A stretch of DNA of 64,000 bases from Clostridiaceae bacterium. Its GTDB lineage: Bacteria; Bacillota; Clostridia; Saccharofermentanales; Saccharofermentanaceae. Position numbers and translations under genes: made by a program. Location of the stretch: the NCBI GenBank assembly GCA_012523365.1, contig JAAYIQ010000002.1, positions 1 through 64,000 of the forward strand. The letters run 5' to 3'. Shown here piece by piece: positions 37,911 through 47,864 of the stretch (its first letter is position 1; each line of letters begins with the position of its first letter). Below the pieces are notes generated by a model. The model searched no databases, was not told the origin of the DNA, and saw only the letters and a program-made list of their open reading frames with translations.

Positions 37911-38872
37911 ATTGGGTCGACTGGAGGGATGGGTACATTAACCGCTTGCTCGAGGCCGGTATTGACGACCCGACGACGGAGATTCGTGAAATCATCGCCA
38001 GGGTGACCGGGAAAAGGGGCGCCTTGTTGTTGTTTGAGAAAGGGAATCGAGTCGAAGATCTGCTGACGAACGAGGAACTTTCTTTGATCGAAGATGCCGT
38101 CGGGAGAAGGGTGGCCCGTGAGCCGGTCGACTATGTTTTCGGCGAAGCGTTTTTCTATCGGGACTCTTTTTTCGTCGGACCGGGTGTGCTTGTGCCGCGC
38201 CGCGAAAGCGAATTGTTGGTCGGAGCGGCGCTCCGTGTTCTCGGTGTCGATACGAATTTTCTTTTCGGCAGATTTGAAGATGTACCGCTTCTGTCATCGG
38301 CGGAAGGATCGGGAATGATCCGGATATTCGATCTTTGTACCGGGTCCGGATGCATCGGAATTTCGATATCCAACGTGCTCAGTAATTATCTGGTCTCCTA
38401 TCGGACCGCGCTGACCGAACAGTCGCCGGATGCAGCCGTTTACGCGAATCGGAATATTGCCGCAGCACGCGAGCCCCAATTCCTGCGTCTTTTTCAGTGC
38501 GATCTGTTTCCCGAACCGGACGAACTCGCCGCATGGTGGGGCGAAGAACCGGCGGACTTGATCGTGGCGAATCCGCCCTATATCACGGACGCGGAAATCG
38601 ACGGCCTGATGCCCGAGGTTTCCCGGTATGAGCCGCGAATTGCTTTATCCGGAGGGCCGGACGGACTTCAAGTATACCGTTTGATTCTTCGACGTGTCCG
38701 AGGAATGCTCCGACCCGGCGGGTTGGTTGTTTTCGAGCACGGATACGACCAAAGAGAATCGCTCGCCAAACTACTTTTCGAATACGGGTTCCGGGACATT
38801 GTATGTATCCGGGATTATGATGACAACGACCGGGTTACTGCGGCACGTTATTGCCCTGAAGCTGCTTTGTAA
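37907..38872 (+). CDS. prmC: Peptide chain release factor N(5)-glutamine methyltransferase
   Basis: VLVPRRESELLV, DLCTGSGCIGISIS, LIVANPPYITDAEIDGL (NPPY); upstream of prfA. Confidence 0.96.
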   Translation: MNWVDWRDGYINRLLEAGIDDPTTEIREIIARVTGKRGALLLFEKGNRVEDLLTNEELSLIEDAVGRRVAREPVDYVFGEAFFYRDSFFVGPGVLVPRRESELLVGAALRVLGVDTNFLFGRFEDVPLLSSAEGSGMIRIFDLCTGSGCIGISISNVLSNYLVSYRTALTEQSPDAAVYANRNIAAAREPQFLRLFQCDLFPEPDELAAWWGEEPADLIVANPPYITDAEIDGLMPEVSRYEPRIALSGGPDGLQVYRLILRRVRGMLRPGGLVVFEHGYDQRESLAKLLFEYGFRDIVCIRDYDDNDRVTAARYCPEAAL

Positions 38873-38882
38873 GGGGAACGGG

Positions 38883-39107
38883 ATGAGTAAGGAATTTTTT
38901 CTCTATCCGTTTTTAAAAGGGCAGGTGGTTACCTTGAAGAAGACCCACCCCTGCGGCGGTCGGACATGGCTTCTAATCCGGGTATCCGGAGATGTTACTA
39001 TGGAATGTCTGACCTGCGGCCGCAAAATGATCCTCCAACGCAGTGATCTCGAAAAGGCTTGCGTGCGGGTCGATCATCCGACAAGGGACACCAGCGGCCC
39101 ATTGTGA
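38883..39107 (+). CDS. DUF951 family protein
   Basis: VVTLKKTHPCGGRTWLLIRVSGDVTMECLTCGRKMILQRSDLEK. Confidence 0.85.
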   Translation: MSKEFFLYPFLKGQVVTLKKTHPCGGRTWLLIRVSGDVTMECLTCGRKMILQRSDLEKACVRVDHPTRDTSGPL

Positions 39108-39142
39108 TACCATTTTCTCAGAGGTTTTTCGGAGGGAAAAAG

Positions 39143-39790
39143 ATGGCTAAGAATGATTCTCCGGTTATTTCGAACGTGAAATCACCCAAGAAAGCCCGTG
39201 ACATTTCTCCCGAGCGCGCAGAGCGCTTCAAGGACTGGCTTGAGGATATTCCGAACACTGAGCTGACCGATTGGGAGAGGTTGCCGGATTTTGACTTGTA
39301 CATGGATCAGGTCCTGACAATGATGGACCGTCAACTGGCCTTCTACGGCAGAAACACGGATGAACGGCTTCTGACTCAGGCAATGGTCAACAACTATACA
39401 AAGGACGGGCTCTTGCCCAGAGCGACCGGGAAGAAATACTCCAGAGGACACTTGGCACTGCTGTCGATCCTCTGTTCGCTCAAGCCGGTCCTTTCCATCT
39501 CGGACCTTTCCGTGCTTCTGGATAACGCGCGCGACGGGCACGAGGACAGGGAGCTTTACGATTATTTTCGAAAAGCACACGGAGAGGCGGTCGCATGTGT
39601 TCGGGACTTACTGCTTCCGAGGGTTTCCGAACTTGCCGGATCCGAAACGGAGCCCGGTTCGGGCGCGTCCGCGGAGAAGGAGTTACGAAGAAAGAGCCTG
39701 ACGATGACCGCATTGAACTTAGCCGTTGATGCACGCGTTCGTGTGATGATGGCCCAGAAAATCATCGATATGCTTGGGAAGAACGAATGA
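39143..39790 (+). CDS. DUF1836 family protein
   Basis: LTQAMVNNYTKDGLLPRATGKKYSRGHLALLSILCSLKPVLSISDLSVLL. Confidence 0.85.
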   Translation: MAKNDSPVISNVKSPKKARDISPERAERFKDWLEDIPNTELTDWERLPDFDLYMDQVLTMMDRQLAFYGRNTDERLLTQAMVNNYTKDGLLPRATGKKYSRGHLALLSILCSLKPVLSISDLSVLLDNARDGHEDRELYDYFRKAHGEAVACVRDLLLPRVSELAGSETEPGSGASAEKELRRKSLTMTALNLAVDARVRVMMAQKIIDMLGKNE

Positions 39791-39880
39791 CAGGCTCCGG
39801 GCGGCTTGGGCTCAGAGTTCAGCGTACGGCGGCTTTGTTGCGCGAATTGATAGAAGATAATTATTGAAAAGAGGTTGTAA

Positions 39881-40972
39881 ATGGCCGAAGAAGACAGACA
39901 AATCGAATACATTCACCGATATGAGGAGCTCATGTCCGCTCTTTCCGATCCGACCGTTCTGTCGGATCAGGACAAGTTCAGAAAGCTGAGCATTGAATTG
40001 GCCGAGCTTCAACCGATCGCGAACTGCTATCGGGAACTTGAGGCCAAGAGAAACGCGATCGGGGACGCCAGAAACCTTTTGAGCGAAGCGGACGATGAAG
40101 AGTTGAAAGAGATGGCGCGGGAGGAAATAAACGCGATATCGTCCGACATCAAGACGCTTGAGGCACAAATGACCGAATTGACCGCGCCCCGCGATCCGAA
40201 TGACAACAAGTCCGTTATCATCGAGATCCGCGCCGGTGCCGGCGGTGAGGAAGCGGCACTGTTTTGCGGGGTTCTGTTTAATATGTACTCCGCGTACGCG
40301 ATCAGCAACGGCTGGATTGTCGAGGCCATCGACAGCAACCAGACAGAGCTCGGAGGTTATAAGGAAATCGTTTTTTCGATCGAAGGCAGGGGAGCATACA
40401 GTCGTTTCAAGTATGAAAGCGGCGTTCACCGGGTTCAGAGAGTTCCGGTAACGGAGTCATCCGGAAGGATCCATACTTCGACCGTAACGGTGGCCGTTCT
40501 CCCGGAAGCGGAAGTCGTTGACATCGACATCAACCCGAACGACCTTCGTATTGATACATTTCGAGCTTCCGGCGCGGGCGGTCAGCACATCAATAAGACG
40601 GACTCGGCAATCCGAATCACCCATTTGCCGAGCGGAATTGTCGTTCAGTGCCAGGATCAGCGCAGTCAGCACAAGAATAAGGAGAAGGCAATGGCGGTTC
40701 TGATGAGCCGCCTTCAAGAGCAGGCTTCGATAAAACAGCACGGGGAAATTGCATCCGAACGTAAATCTCAGGTCGGCACCGGCGACCGGTCCGAGAGGAT
40801 CCGGACCTACAATTATCATCAGGGTCGCGTTTCCGATCACCGGATCGGATTAACGCTGTATCGTCTGGAAGAAATTCTGGCCGGTGATATCGACGAGATC
40901 ATCAACGCATTGGCGTCCGCGGATAAGCTTGATCAGTTGACGGGCGGGTCGGACGACGGAGACGGAGAGTAA
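39881..40972 (+). CDS. prfA: Peptide chain release factor 1
   Basis: RASGAGGQHINKTDSAIRITHLPSGIVVQCQDQRSQHKNKEKAM (GGQ motif); downstream of prmC. Confidence 0.98.
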   Translation: MAEEDRQIEYIHRYEELMSALSDPTVLSDQDKFRKLSIELAELQPIANCYRELEAKRNAIGDARNLLSEADDEELKEMAREEINAISSDIKTLEAQMTELTAPRDPNDNKSVIIEIRAGAGGEEAALFCGVLFNMYSAYAISNGWIVEAIDSNQTELGGYKEIVFSIEGRGAYSRFKYESGVHRVQRVPVTESSGRIHTSTVTVAVLPEAEVVDIDINPNDLRIDTFRASGAGGQHINKTDSAIRITHLPSGIVVQCQDQRSQHKNKEKAMAVLMSRLQEQASIKQHGEIASERKSQVGTGDRSERIRTYNYHQGRVSDHRIGLTLYRLEEILAGDIDEIINALASADKLDQLTGGSDDGDGE

Positions 40973-41057
40973 GCGATGGGATGCGCGAGCGGGGAAACAC
41001 CGTTCGTGATTTTGGGTATGAAAAGAAACGGGAAGGATAACGGAGCGATTTTCGGGA

Positions 41058-42713
41058 ATGAAAACGGAACGGATTGTATTCAAAAACAATGAGGATCTGG
41101 TACGCCCCGCGCGTCTGCTTGCGGAGGGCGGAGTTGTCGCTTTTCCGACGGAAACGGTATACGGGCTCGGCGCCGATGCGCTGAACCCGGAGGCGGTCGC
41201 TGATATTTTCCGGGCAAAAGGGAGACCGGCAGATAATCCCCTCATCGTGCATGTCGCCGATAAGGAAAGCATTCGCCCGCTGGTTGCGGAGATCACACCT
41301 TTGGCCGAATGCCTGATCCGGGCCTTCATGCCCGGTCCGATCACATTGGTGATGAAAAAGTCGGAACGGATCCCGGATATTTGCAGCGCCGGACTTCGAA
41401 CGGTCGGCATTCGGATCCCCGTCAACCCGATCGCCCGGGCATTGATTTCGATGGCCGGCGTGCCGGTCGCCGCTCCGTCCGCGAACGAGTCCGGATCGCC
41501 GTCACCGACACGCGCGGAGCATGTCATCCGGGACATGGACGGGAAAATTCCGTTTGTGATTGACGGCGGGCCTTGCGAAGTCGGTTTGGAGTCGACGGTC
41601 GTCGACGTGACCGGAGACGAGCCGGTTATTCTCCGGCCGGGTGCCGTAACCGAAGAAATGATATCAAACATCTGCGCGGATCAGGGATTTTTATTCGGGG
41701 ATCTTCGATCGGAGACGACGCTTGTCGGCGAAGGGACGCCGCGTGCTCCCGGAATGAAGTACCGCCACTACGCCCCACGGGTTCCCGTACGCGTTGTTTT
41801 TCCCGAGTCCGGCGGATATTCGGACTCTTTCCGGGGTGAAATCCGAAGCCGCCTCCCGGCAGGCGAACATGAGCGGATCGGTCTTTTCTGCGGACAGGGC
41901 GTTCAGGAGGAATTGGAATCCACACTTTCGCGCGAGCAGGCGGAACGCTTGGTTTTTTATGTATACGGGGCGGACGGCGATATCGAGGCGGCGGCGAGAA
42001 ACCTCTTTGCGGGCTTGCGCTCGCTTGATAAATCCGGAGTCGGTGTTATTTTGGCCGCGGGCTTCGAGGTCGGAAAGATCGCGACGGCATATATGAACCG
42101 ACTCGAAAAGGCGGCATCCGCGGACACGAGGCCTGCGGGAGACCGGCCGCTTGCCGAACGGCGAACGGTTTTGTTCGTATGTACGGGCAACACCTGCAGA
42201 AGCCCGATGGCGGAAGCGATTTTCAATGATTCGGTCGAGCGGAGAGGGCCGTTCTTCGACTCGACCGATCAACGTATATTAGTTACGCCGCAGGCTCGCT
42301 CCGCCGGCATATCGACCGTTTCCGGACATCCTGCATCGGATTATGCCGAAGACGCTGTCCGCGAGTTGATCGGGGCGGATCTGTCCGGGCATCGGTCCCG
42401 AATGATTTCCGATCGGGTACTGGCCGAGAGCCGTCTGGTACTGGCGGTTTCCGACTACCACGCGGCCAGAATCCGCGCAGAGTTTCCGGAGACGGAAGGA
42501 CGGGTGTTTTCGATCAATGAATATGCGGAGAAGACGGGAGCCATATTTCCCGGGTCCATCCGGTTCAAGATGACTGACGGAGTTCCGGATCCTTTTTGTT
42601 CGGGAGCGGACGAGTACTTGGAAATCGCCGGTATGCTCCGTTCCGTCATTGAGGTTTTTTTCCCCTATATACTTATGGATTTGGGCATTTCCGGTTCGCA
42701 CAACGGAACATAA
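41058..42713 (+). CDS. L-threonylcarbamoyladenylate synthase (Sua5/TsaC type) fused to YwlE-like low-molecular-weight phosphatase
   Basis: N-term GGVVAFPTETVYGLGADALNPEAVADIFRAKGRPADNPLIVHV (Sua5/YrdC), Sua5 C-domain, then RTVLFVCTGNTCRSPMAEAIFNDSVE...GVPDPFC (CX5R phosphatase). Confidence 0.93.
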   Translation: MKTERIVFKNNEDLVRPARLLAEGGVVAFPTETVYGLGADALNPEAVADIFRAKGRPADNPLIVHVADKESIRPLVAEITPLAECLIRAFMPGPITLVMKKSERIPDICSAGLRTVGIRIPVNPIARALISMAGVPVAAPSANESGSPSPTRAEHVIRDMDGKIPFVIDGGPCEVGLESTVVDVTGDEPVILRPGAVTEEMISNICADQGFLFGDLRSETTLVGEGTPRAPGMKYRHYAPRVPVRVVFPESGGYSDSFRGEIRSRLPAGEHERIGLFCGQGVQEELESTLSREQAERLVFYVYGADGDIEAAARNLFAGLRSLDKSGVGVILAAGFEVGKIATAYMNRLEKAASADTRPAGDRPLAERRTVLFVCTGNTCRSPMAEAIFNDSVERRGPFFDSTDQRILVTPQARSAGISTVSGHPASDYAEDAVRELIGADLSGHRSRMISDRVLAESRLVLAVSDYHAARIRAEFPETEGRVFSINEYAEKTGAIFPGSIRFKMTDGVPDPFCSGADEYLEIAGMLRSVIEVFFPYILMDLGISGSHNGT

Positions 42714-42959
42714 ATTTTAACGAATCGGAACCAAGTTTCGGATATATCCTGTGGATTAGTATCGATTTCGGCAGTATGATAAGCATACATCTTTTTCGTG
42801 CCCGGAAGGGTGCGAAGCGGCCTCGGCGGCGGATCGACTGGATTTTGACAATACGCGTTTTGGTAAAGGCTGTATTTCGGCGTTTTGAAGGCTTCTTCTT
42901 GACGGGGCGGTATTCCTGTGCTAACCTTGTTCGTGCCGCAAAGGATGCGGTTTATACAT

Positions 42960-43016
42960 GAATCCTCGCCCTTACGCAAGGTAAGGGCCGTTTAGTCCGG
43001 GAGGAGGTGAATTTCA
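42960..43016 (+). promoter_or_regulatory. Possible rpsF leader element (S6:S18-type) upstream of rpsF
   Basis: CCTTAC-GCAAG-GTAAGG hairpin followed by GGCCGTTTAGTCCGGGAGGAGG directly before rpsF. Confidence 0.35.
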
Positions 43017-43304
43017 ATGGCAAACAAGTATGAGATGATCGTTGTGTTGAGCCCGGTTCTCGGTGAGGAAGGCTATGCTTCCGTTACGGAGTCGGTGAAA
43101 ACAAAGCTCGAATCCGGTGCGACAATCGAAGTCCAGGAGACTTTGGGAATGAAGCGCTTGGCTTATGAGATCAATGATCAGAAAGAAGGCTTTTACCTTC
43201 AATTTAACTTCACTGCGGAGCCCGATTTCCCCAAGGAACTCGATCGCGTTCTGAAGATTACCGAAGGCGTATTGCGGCATCTGATTATCCGAACCGATGA
43301 GTAA
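43017..43304 (+). CDS. rpsF: 30S ribosomal protein S6
   Basis: MANKYEMIVVLSPVLGEEGY...GMKRLAYEINDQKEGFYLQFNF; rpsF-ssb-rpsR order. Confidence 0.97.
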   Translation: MANKYEMIVVLSPVLGEEGYASVTESVKTKLESGATIEVQETLGMKRLAYEINDQKEGFYLQFNFTAEPDFPKELDRVLKITEGVLRHLIIRTDE

Positions 43305-43325
43305 TCATGATAAGGGAGAGAAAGT

Positions 43326-43772
43326 ATGAACAAAGTCATTCTTATCGGCAGACTGACCCGGGATCCGGAAGTGAAGACTACTCAGAATCAGATTGAGGTG
43401 TGCAGTTTCACGGTGGCGGTCGATCGGCGCTTCAAATCCGCAAACGGAGAGAAGCAAGCCGACTTTATCAACTGCGTTGCCTGGAGACAGCAAGCCAAGC
43501 TGTTGGGCCAGTACTTCCAGAAGGGTTCCCGCATCGGAATTATCGGCAACATTCAGTCCAGATCCTACGACGATAAGGAAGGGAAGCGCGTTTACGTTAC
43601 CGAAGTATCGGTGGATGAAATCGAATTTCTTGACTCCAAGCGTGACGGATCAAATGGATCGGCCGCCTATGACGAGTCGTCAATGCAGCAGACACCGCCT
43701 TCCGCACATCAGAATGACAGCGGATTCAGCATGACGATGGATGAGGACATTTCGCTCCCGTTTGATTTGTAA
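43326..43772 (+). CDS. ssb: Single-stranded DNA-binding protein
   Basis: MNKVILIGRLTRDPEVKTT...FINCVAWRQQAKLLGQYFQKGSRIGIIGNIQSRSYDD; acidic tip DEDISLPFDL. Confidence 0.97.
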   Translation: MNKVILIGRLTRDPEVKTTQNQIEVCSFTVAVDRRFKSANGEKQADFINCVAWRQQAKLLGQYFQKGSRIGIIGNIQSRSYDDKEGKRVYVTEVSVDEIEFLDSKRDGSNGSAAYDESSMQQTPPSAHQNDSGFSMTMDEDISLPFDL

Positions 43773-43848
43773 TGACACTGAGCGATTACAGGAGCCGGAC
43801 GGGCTTGCCCGTCGAGGCTTAATGATTTGAATTGAAAGGAGAATATAA

Positions 43849-44118
43849 ATGTCTGAAAACAGAGGCCCCCGTACCGGCGGACGCGACGCCGGCGGTTTTA
43901 GACCGAGACGTATGCGTCGTAAAGTTTGTGCGTTTTGCGCCGATAAAGTGGAGCAGATCGACTATAAGGATGTTGCTCGTTTGCGCAGATTTATTTCCGA
44001 GCGCGGCAAGATTTTGCCGAAGCGTATGACCGGAAACTGCGCGAAGCACCAGCGTGAGATGACTGTCGCGATCAAGAGAGCCAGACATATCGCATTACTT
44101 CCGTATATTGTCGATTAA
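43849..44118 (+). CDS. rpsR: 30S ribosomal protein S18
   Basis: [64 protein letters not shown]. Confidence 0.98.
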   Translation: MSENRGPRTGGRDAGGFRPRRMRRKVCAFCADKVEQIDYKDVARLRRFISERGKILPKRMTGNCAKHQREMTVAIKRARHIALLPYIVD

Positions 44119-44154
44119 TTCTTGCAAAATCGGACCATCACGTGTCGATCGCAT

Positions 44155-44219
44155 TTGCGATTCACGGATACAAAGATTATAATTATTGGGCATTCATCGT
44201 CGGTTGGACGGGAATGCCC
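44155..44219 (+). promoter_or_regulatory. Putative promoter plus 5'-terminal hairpin upstream of rplI
   Basis: TTGCGA-N17-TATAAT (44155-44183); GGGCATTC (44188-44195) / GAATGCCC (44212-44219). Confidence 0.55.
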
Positions 44220-44272
44220 GATTTATATTCAAGGGAGGAGTGCGCGCCTTTTCGATCGCGCGTGTGATTAAA

Positions 44273-44719
44273 ATGAAGGTTATCTTGCTTTCGGACGTAG
44301 AAGGATTGGGGAAAGCGGACGATATCGTTAACGTCAGCGACGGCTACGCGAGGAATTTTCTCCTGAAAAGGAAAGTGGCTCTGGAGGCGACAGCGTCTAA
44401 TTTGAATTCGATTCGTCTGAAGAAGGGCTCCCTGGCCGAGAAAGCCAGGAAAGAAAAAGAAGATGCCCAAGAGGTGGCCGCTAAACTGTCCGGCCGTAAA
44501 GCTGTGCTGGAAATGAAATCCGGTGAAGGCGGCAGACTGTATGGCGCGGCGACGTCTGCGGATATTGCCGGCGCACTCGCGAAGTTGGGGTATATCGTCG
44601 ACAAGAAAAACATCCAGCTCAAGAGCCCGATCAAGACGGCCGGAGAGTACGAAGTCACGGTGAAATTACATACGGACGTTACCGTGAACATTACCGTTGA
44701 AGTGAAGCCCGTCGGCTGA
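44273..44719 (+). CDS. rplI: 50S ribosomal protein L9
   Basis: MKVILLSDVEGLGKADDIVNVSDGYARNFLLKRKVALEAT. Confidence 0.97.
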   Translation: MKVILLSDVEGLGKADDIVNVSDGYARNFLLKRKVALEATASNLNSIRLKKGSLAEKARKEKEDAQEVAAKLSGRKAVLEMKSGEGGRLYGAATSADIAGALAKLGYIVDKKNIQLKSPIKTAGEYEVTVKLHTDVTVNITVEVKPVG

Positions 44720-44743
44720 ATGACATCTTAACTGGAGGATATT

Positions 44744-46204
44744 ATGGCGAAAGCGAATGCGAGCGGAGTACCGGGCAGGGTCCCACCACAAAGTGTTCAA
44801 GCCGAGCAGGCGGTGCTTTGTGCGTGTCTGGACAGTGAGGACAGCATGACCGTCGCAGTCGCCGCCTTACAGCCTCAGGATTTCTATCATCCGGGCAATC
44901 GTTTGATTTTTACCGCGATCATGGAGCTGGCGGCGGAGCGGAATGCCGTTGATGTCATTACGGTCTCCGAACGCCTGAAGCAGAACGGGAACCTGGACGC
45001 AGTAGGCGGCACCGCTTATCTGAGTCAACTTTCCGATTTGATGATCATCCGTACCAATATCGCCGAATATGCCTCGATCGTTCGCCAGAAAGCTCTGTTA
45101 CGCAAGATTATCGGTTCGATGGATGAAATCGTTCAGCAATCCTACGAAGGTGATCAAGAGGCGAACAACTTGGTGGATATCGCGATCAAGCGCTTGTCCG
45201 AGATTCGGGAAAATCCTGTCGGTAAGGGATTTGAGAGCATCAATGAGATTTTGCGCAGAACGCTCCAGGATATCATGGATGTCAGCCGCGGGAAAAAGGA
45301 GCGAAGAGTCGTACGCACCGGTTTTCCGAAACTGGACCAAGCGACCGGCGGCCTTCGTCCGGGTTCGCTGGTTATTGTCGCGGCTCGTCCGGCCATGGGT
45401 AAATCGGCCCTGGTTGTGAACATCGCGACCAATACTTCGATTATCTATAATACGCATGTCGCTTTTTTCAGTCTAGAAATGTCCAAAGAGGAAATCGGCA
45501 ATCGTATTTTATCGTCTAAGGCGGCGGTCAGTACGTTCAGACTTCAGAACGCAAGCGTTACGCATGAGGAATGGGACGAGATTTCGAAAGCACTCGCCAT
45601 GATTGCCCCGGCCCCTTTTTATATTGACGACCGTTCGGGAATCAATACGGTGGAGATGATGGCCAAATGCCGCCAATTAAAGAATGAGAATCGCCTCGGA
45701 CTGATCGTTGTTGACTATATGCAGTTGATGTCTTCGGCCGGCGGTAAGAGTTACGGTAACCGACAGCAGGAAATATCGGATATTTCACGAGCGCTCAAGA
45801 TCATGGCAAAGGAACTGGAAGTTCCGGTTATCGCGCTTTCCCAGCTCTCAAGAGGTGCTGAGAATCGTGACGAACATCGACCGATCCTTTCGGATCTTCG
45901 CGATTCGGGGGCCATCGAGCAGGATGCAGACATGGTCATTTTCATCTATCGTCCGAAGTACTATGATTCCGCGGCGGTGAAGCCGGAAATCGAGGACGCA
46001 GAGATCATTCTGGCAAAGAACCGACAAGGACCGACCAAGACCGTTCATATGAAGTGGTGGTCCAAGAGAACGCTGTTTTTCGAGGAAAAGAGTGCCGATG
46101 AGCCGGAGACGGAAGATGCTTATACGCCCGGTCATTCGGACAGCCCGGGCGTTGAGGACTCCGAAGGTGCGGTTTTTGGCGATTTTGCGAAGTTTGTCCG
46201 ATAA
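44744..46204 (+). CDS. dnaB: Replicative DNA helicase
   Basis: PPQSVQAEQAVLCACL; LVIVAARPAMGKSALVVNIA; FFSLEMSKEEIGNRIL; VPVIALSQLSRGAENR. Confidence 0.98.
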   Translation: MAKANASGVPGRVPPQSVQAEQAVLCACLDSEDSMTVAVAALQPQDFYHPGNRLIFTAIMELAAERNAVDVITVSERLKQNGNLDAVGGTAYLSQLSDLMIIRTNIAEYASIVRQKALLRKIIGSMDEIVQQSYEGDQEANNLVDIAIKRLSEIRENPVGKGFESINEILRRTLQDIMDVSRGKKERRVVRTGFPKLDQATGGLRPGSLVIVAARPAMGKSALVVNIATNTSIIYNTHVAFFSLEMSKEEIGNRILSSKAAVSTFRLQNASVTHEEWDEISKALAMIAPAPFYIDDRSGINTVEMMAKCRQLKNENRLGLIVVDYMQLMSSAGGKSYGNRQQEISDISRALKIMAKELEVPVIALSQLSRGAENRDEHRPILSDLRDSGAIEQDADMVIFIYRPKYYDSAAVKPEIEDAEIILAKNRQGPTKTVHMKWWSKRTLFFEEKSADEPETEDAYTPGHSDSPGVEDSEGAVFGDFAKFVR

Positions 46205-46226
46205 TCAAACGATTCAAGGAGTTCGG

Positions 46227-47864
46227 ATGTCTCTTCCTGAGGATTTTCAACGCTTTATTGAGAAGCATCGCCTCGCGGAGTGCGATGTCATTGTGGTCGC
46301 CGTTTCGGGCGGGCCGGATTCGATGTGTCTTCTCGATCTGCTCGTCAATCGGCGGGATAATGCTTCTACTCCGGCTTCCGGCAATTTACGGGAGCGCCCG
46401 ACGATCGTCGCCGCACATCTGAATCACGGCCTTCGAGGCATCGAGGCCGACCGGGATGAGGCCATGGTTCGTGAATACTGTCGGGAACACGAGGTGCCTT
46501 TTTTCTCGCGTCGAGTGGATATTGCCGAAAAAGCGCGCGCGGAAGGACGGGGTTTGGAGGAAGCGGGCCGAGAGGCGCGATACGCTTTTTTTGACGAAGT
46601 GGCGAACACATACGCGAAGGAAGGACGTATCGTCCGGATCGCCGTTGCGCATCGTCGGGAGGATCAGGCCGAAACGATGTTGATCAACTTGTTTCGCGGA
46701 GCCGGGCCGGACGGCCTGTGTTCGATGGAGCCGATCCGCGGACGGGTCATTCGACCGCTTTTATTCGCGGATAAGGCCCGGGTGGATGATTACGTAAGCG
46801 GGCACGATGTTCCGTATGCGATTGACCGGAGTAATTCCGAGAACGAATATACTCGTAATAAGTGGCGGAATGTTGTTCTGCCGATGATCCGCGAGGTATC
46901 GGCCAGAGATCCGGTCGATGCGCTTTTGTCTTTCGGCGAGCTCCTCGGATCCGACCGTGAGTATTTGGACATGTTGGTTTCCGGTATTTTCGAGAAGGAG
47001 AAAACAATCGTTACAACGGGCATTTACGGACTCCCGACACCGCTTCTGCGCGATTTGCATCCATCGCTCTCCTCGAGATTGATCCGGATGCTTTTCGAGG
47101 AAAGCACGGGGGGAAAGACGGATCTGACGAAGGACCTGACAAGGAGAATCACGGAACTGTCATCGAGAGGTAAGGGCGGATGCTCCCTTTCTCTTCCCGG
47201 TGGTTATCACGCGAGAATTCATGACGGAACGCTTTATTTCGAGCGACGGGATCTCCCGTCGAGTCATGACGGGGGTACTGATAATTCGGCAGAAGGGCCC
47301 GCTTTGGAAGCTGTGACGCTTTTCGGAAGAGAATATCTGGTGTTGAAAGAAGAGGTAAAACCGGTCTTTCATCTCCGTCCGGAGATGATCGGCCAAACGG
47401 TCGAAGTGGTATCCGAAGAACACGGAACCCGTTTGTTTTCGGTCGGATTGAAAATCATTGAGAATCCGAATCAGGTGGTTTATAATAATCGGACATGGTA
47501 TTGTCCGGTTCGGGAATTGAGTCGGGTTACGATGCGCGCGGCGGAACCGAAAGATTCGGTCCGGCCTGCCGGAAGCACCGGAAGCAAGGCGCTTCGACGC
47601 TATCTGACTGACCGCAAGGTTCCGGTCGGCATCCGGAAACGACTACTGGTCGCTGTGGATCGGGACTCGATTCTTTGGGTTCCCGGGTTGGTTCATGCCG
47701 AAGGATTCACCGATGAAATCTCTTACGGTCGGTATACCGCCACTGGGGGGTTCGAGAAACTTATCGGCGATAAGAATACTCAAATCGTCAAAGTAACGGT
47801 ACTTATAACCGATAACGAAAGGAGAGTCTATGGCTTATGTTCTCGGACGAGTCCTGATTTCTAA
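46227..47864 (+). CDS. tilS: tRNA(Ile)-lysidine synthetase
   Basis: VIVVAVSGGPDSMCLLDLL (SGGxDS); AHLNHGLRG; VAHRREDQAETMLINLFRGAGPDGL; overlaps hpt start. Confidence 0.96.
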   Translation: MSLPEDFQRFIEKHRLAECDVIVVAVSGGPDSMCLLDLLVNRRDNASTPASGNLRERPTIVAAHLNHGLRGIEADRDEAMVREYCREHEVPFFSRRVDIAEKARAEGRGLEEAGREARYAFFDEVANTYAKEGRIVRIAVAHRREDQAETMLINLFRGAGPDGLCSMEPIRGRVIRPLLFADKARVDDYVSGHDVPYAIDRSNSENEYTRNKWRNVVLPMIREVSARDPVDALLSFGELLGSDREYLDMLVSGIFEKEKTIVTTGIYGLPTPLLRDLHPSLSSRLIRMLFEESTGGKTDLTKDLTRRITELSSRGKGGCSLSLPGGYHARIHDGTLYFERRDLPSSHDGGTDNSAEGPALEAVTLFGREYLVLKEEVKPVFHLRPEMIGQTVEVVSEEHGTRLFSVGLKIIENPNQVVYNNRTWYCPVRELSRVTMRAAEPKDSVRPAGSTGSKALRRYLTDRKVPVGIRKRLLVAVDRDSILWVPGLVHAEGFTDEISYGRYTATGGFEKLIGDKNTQIVKVTVLITDNERRVYGLCSRTSPDF

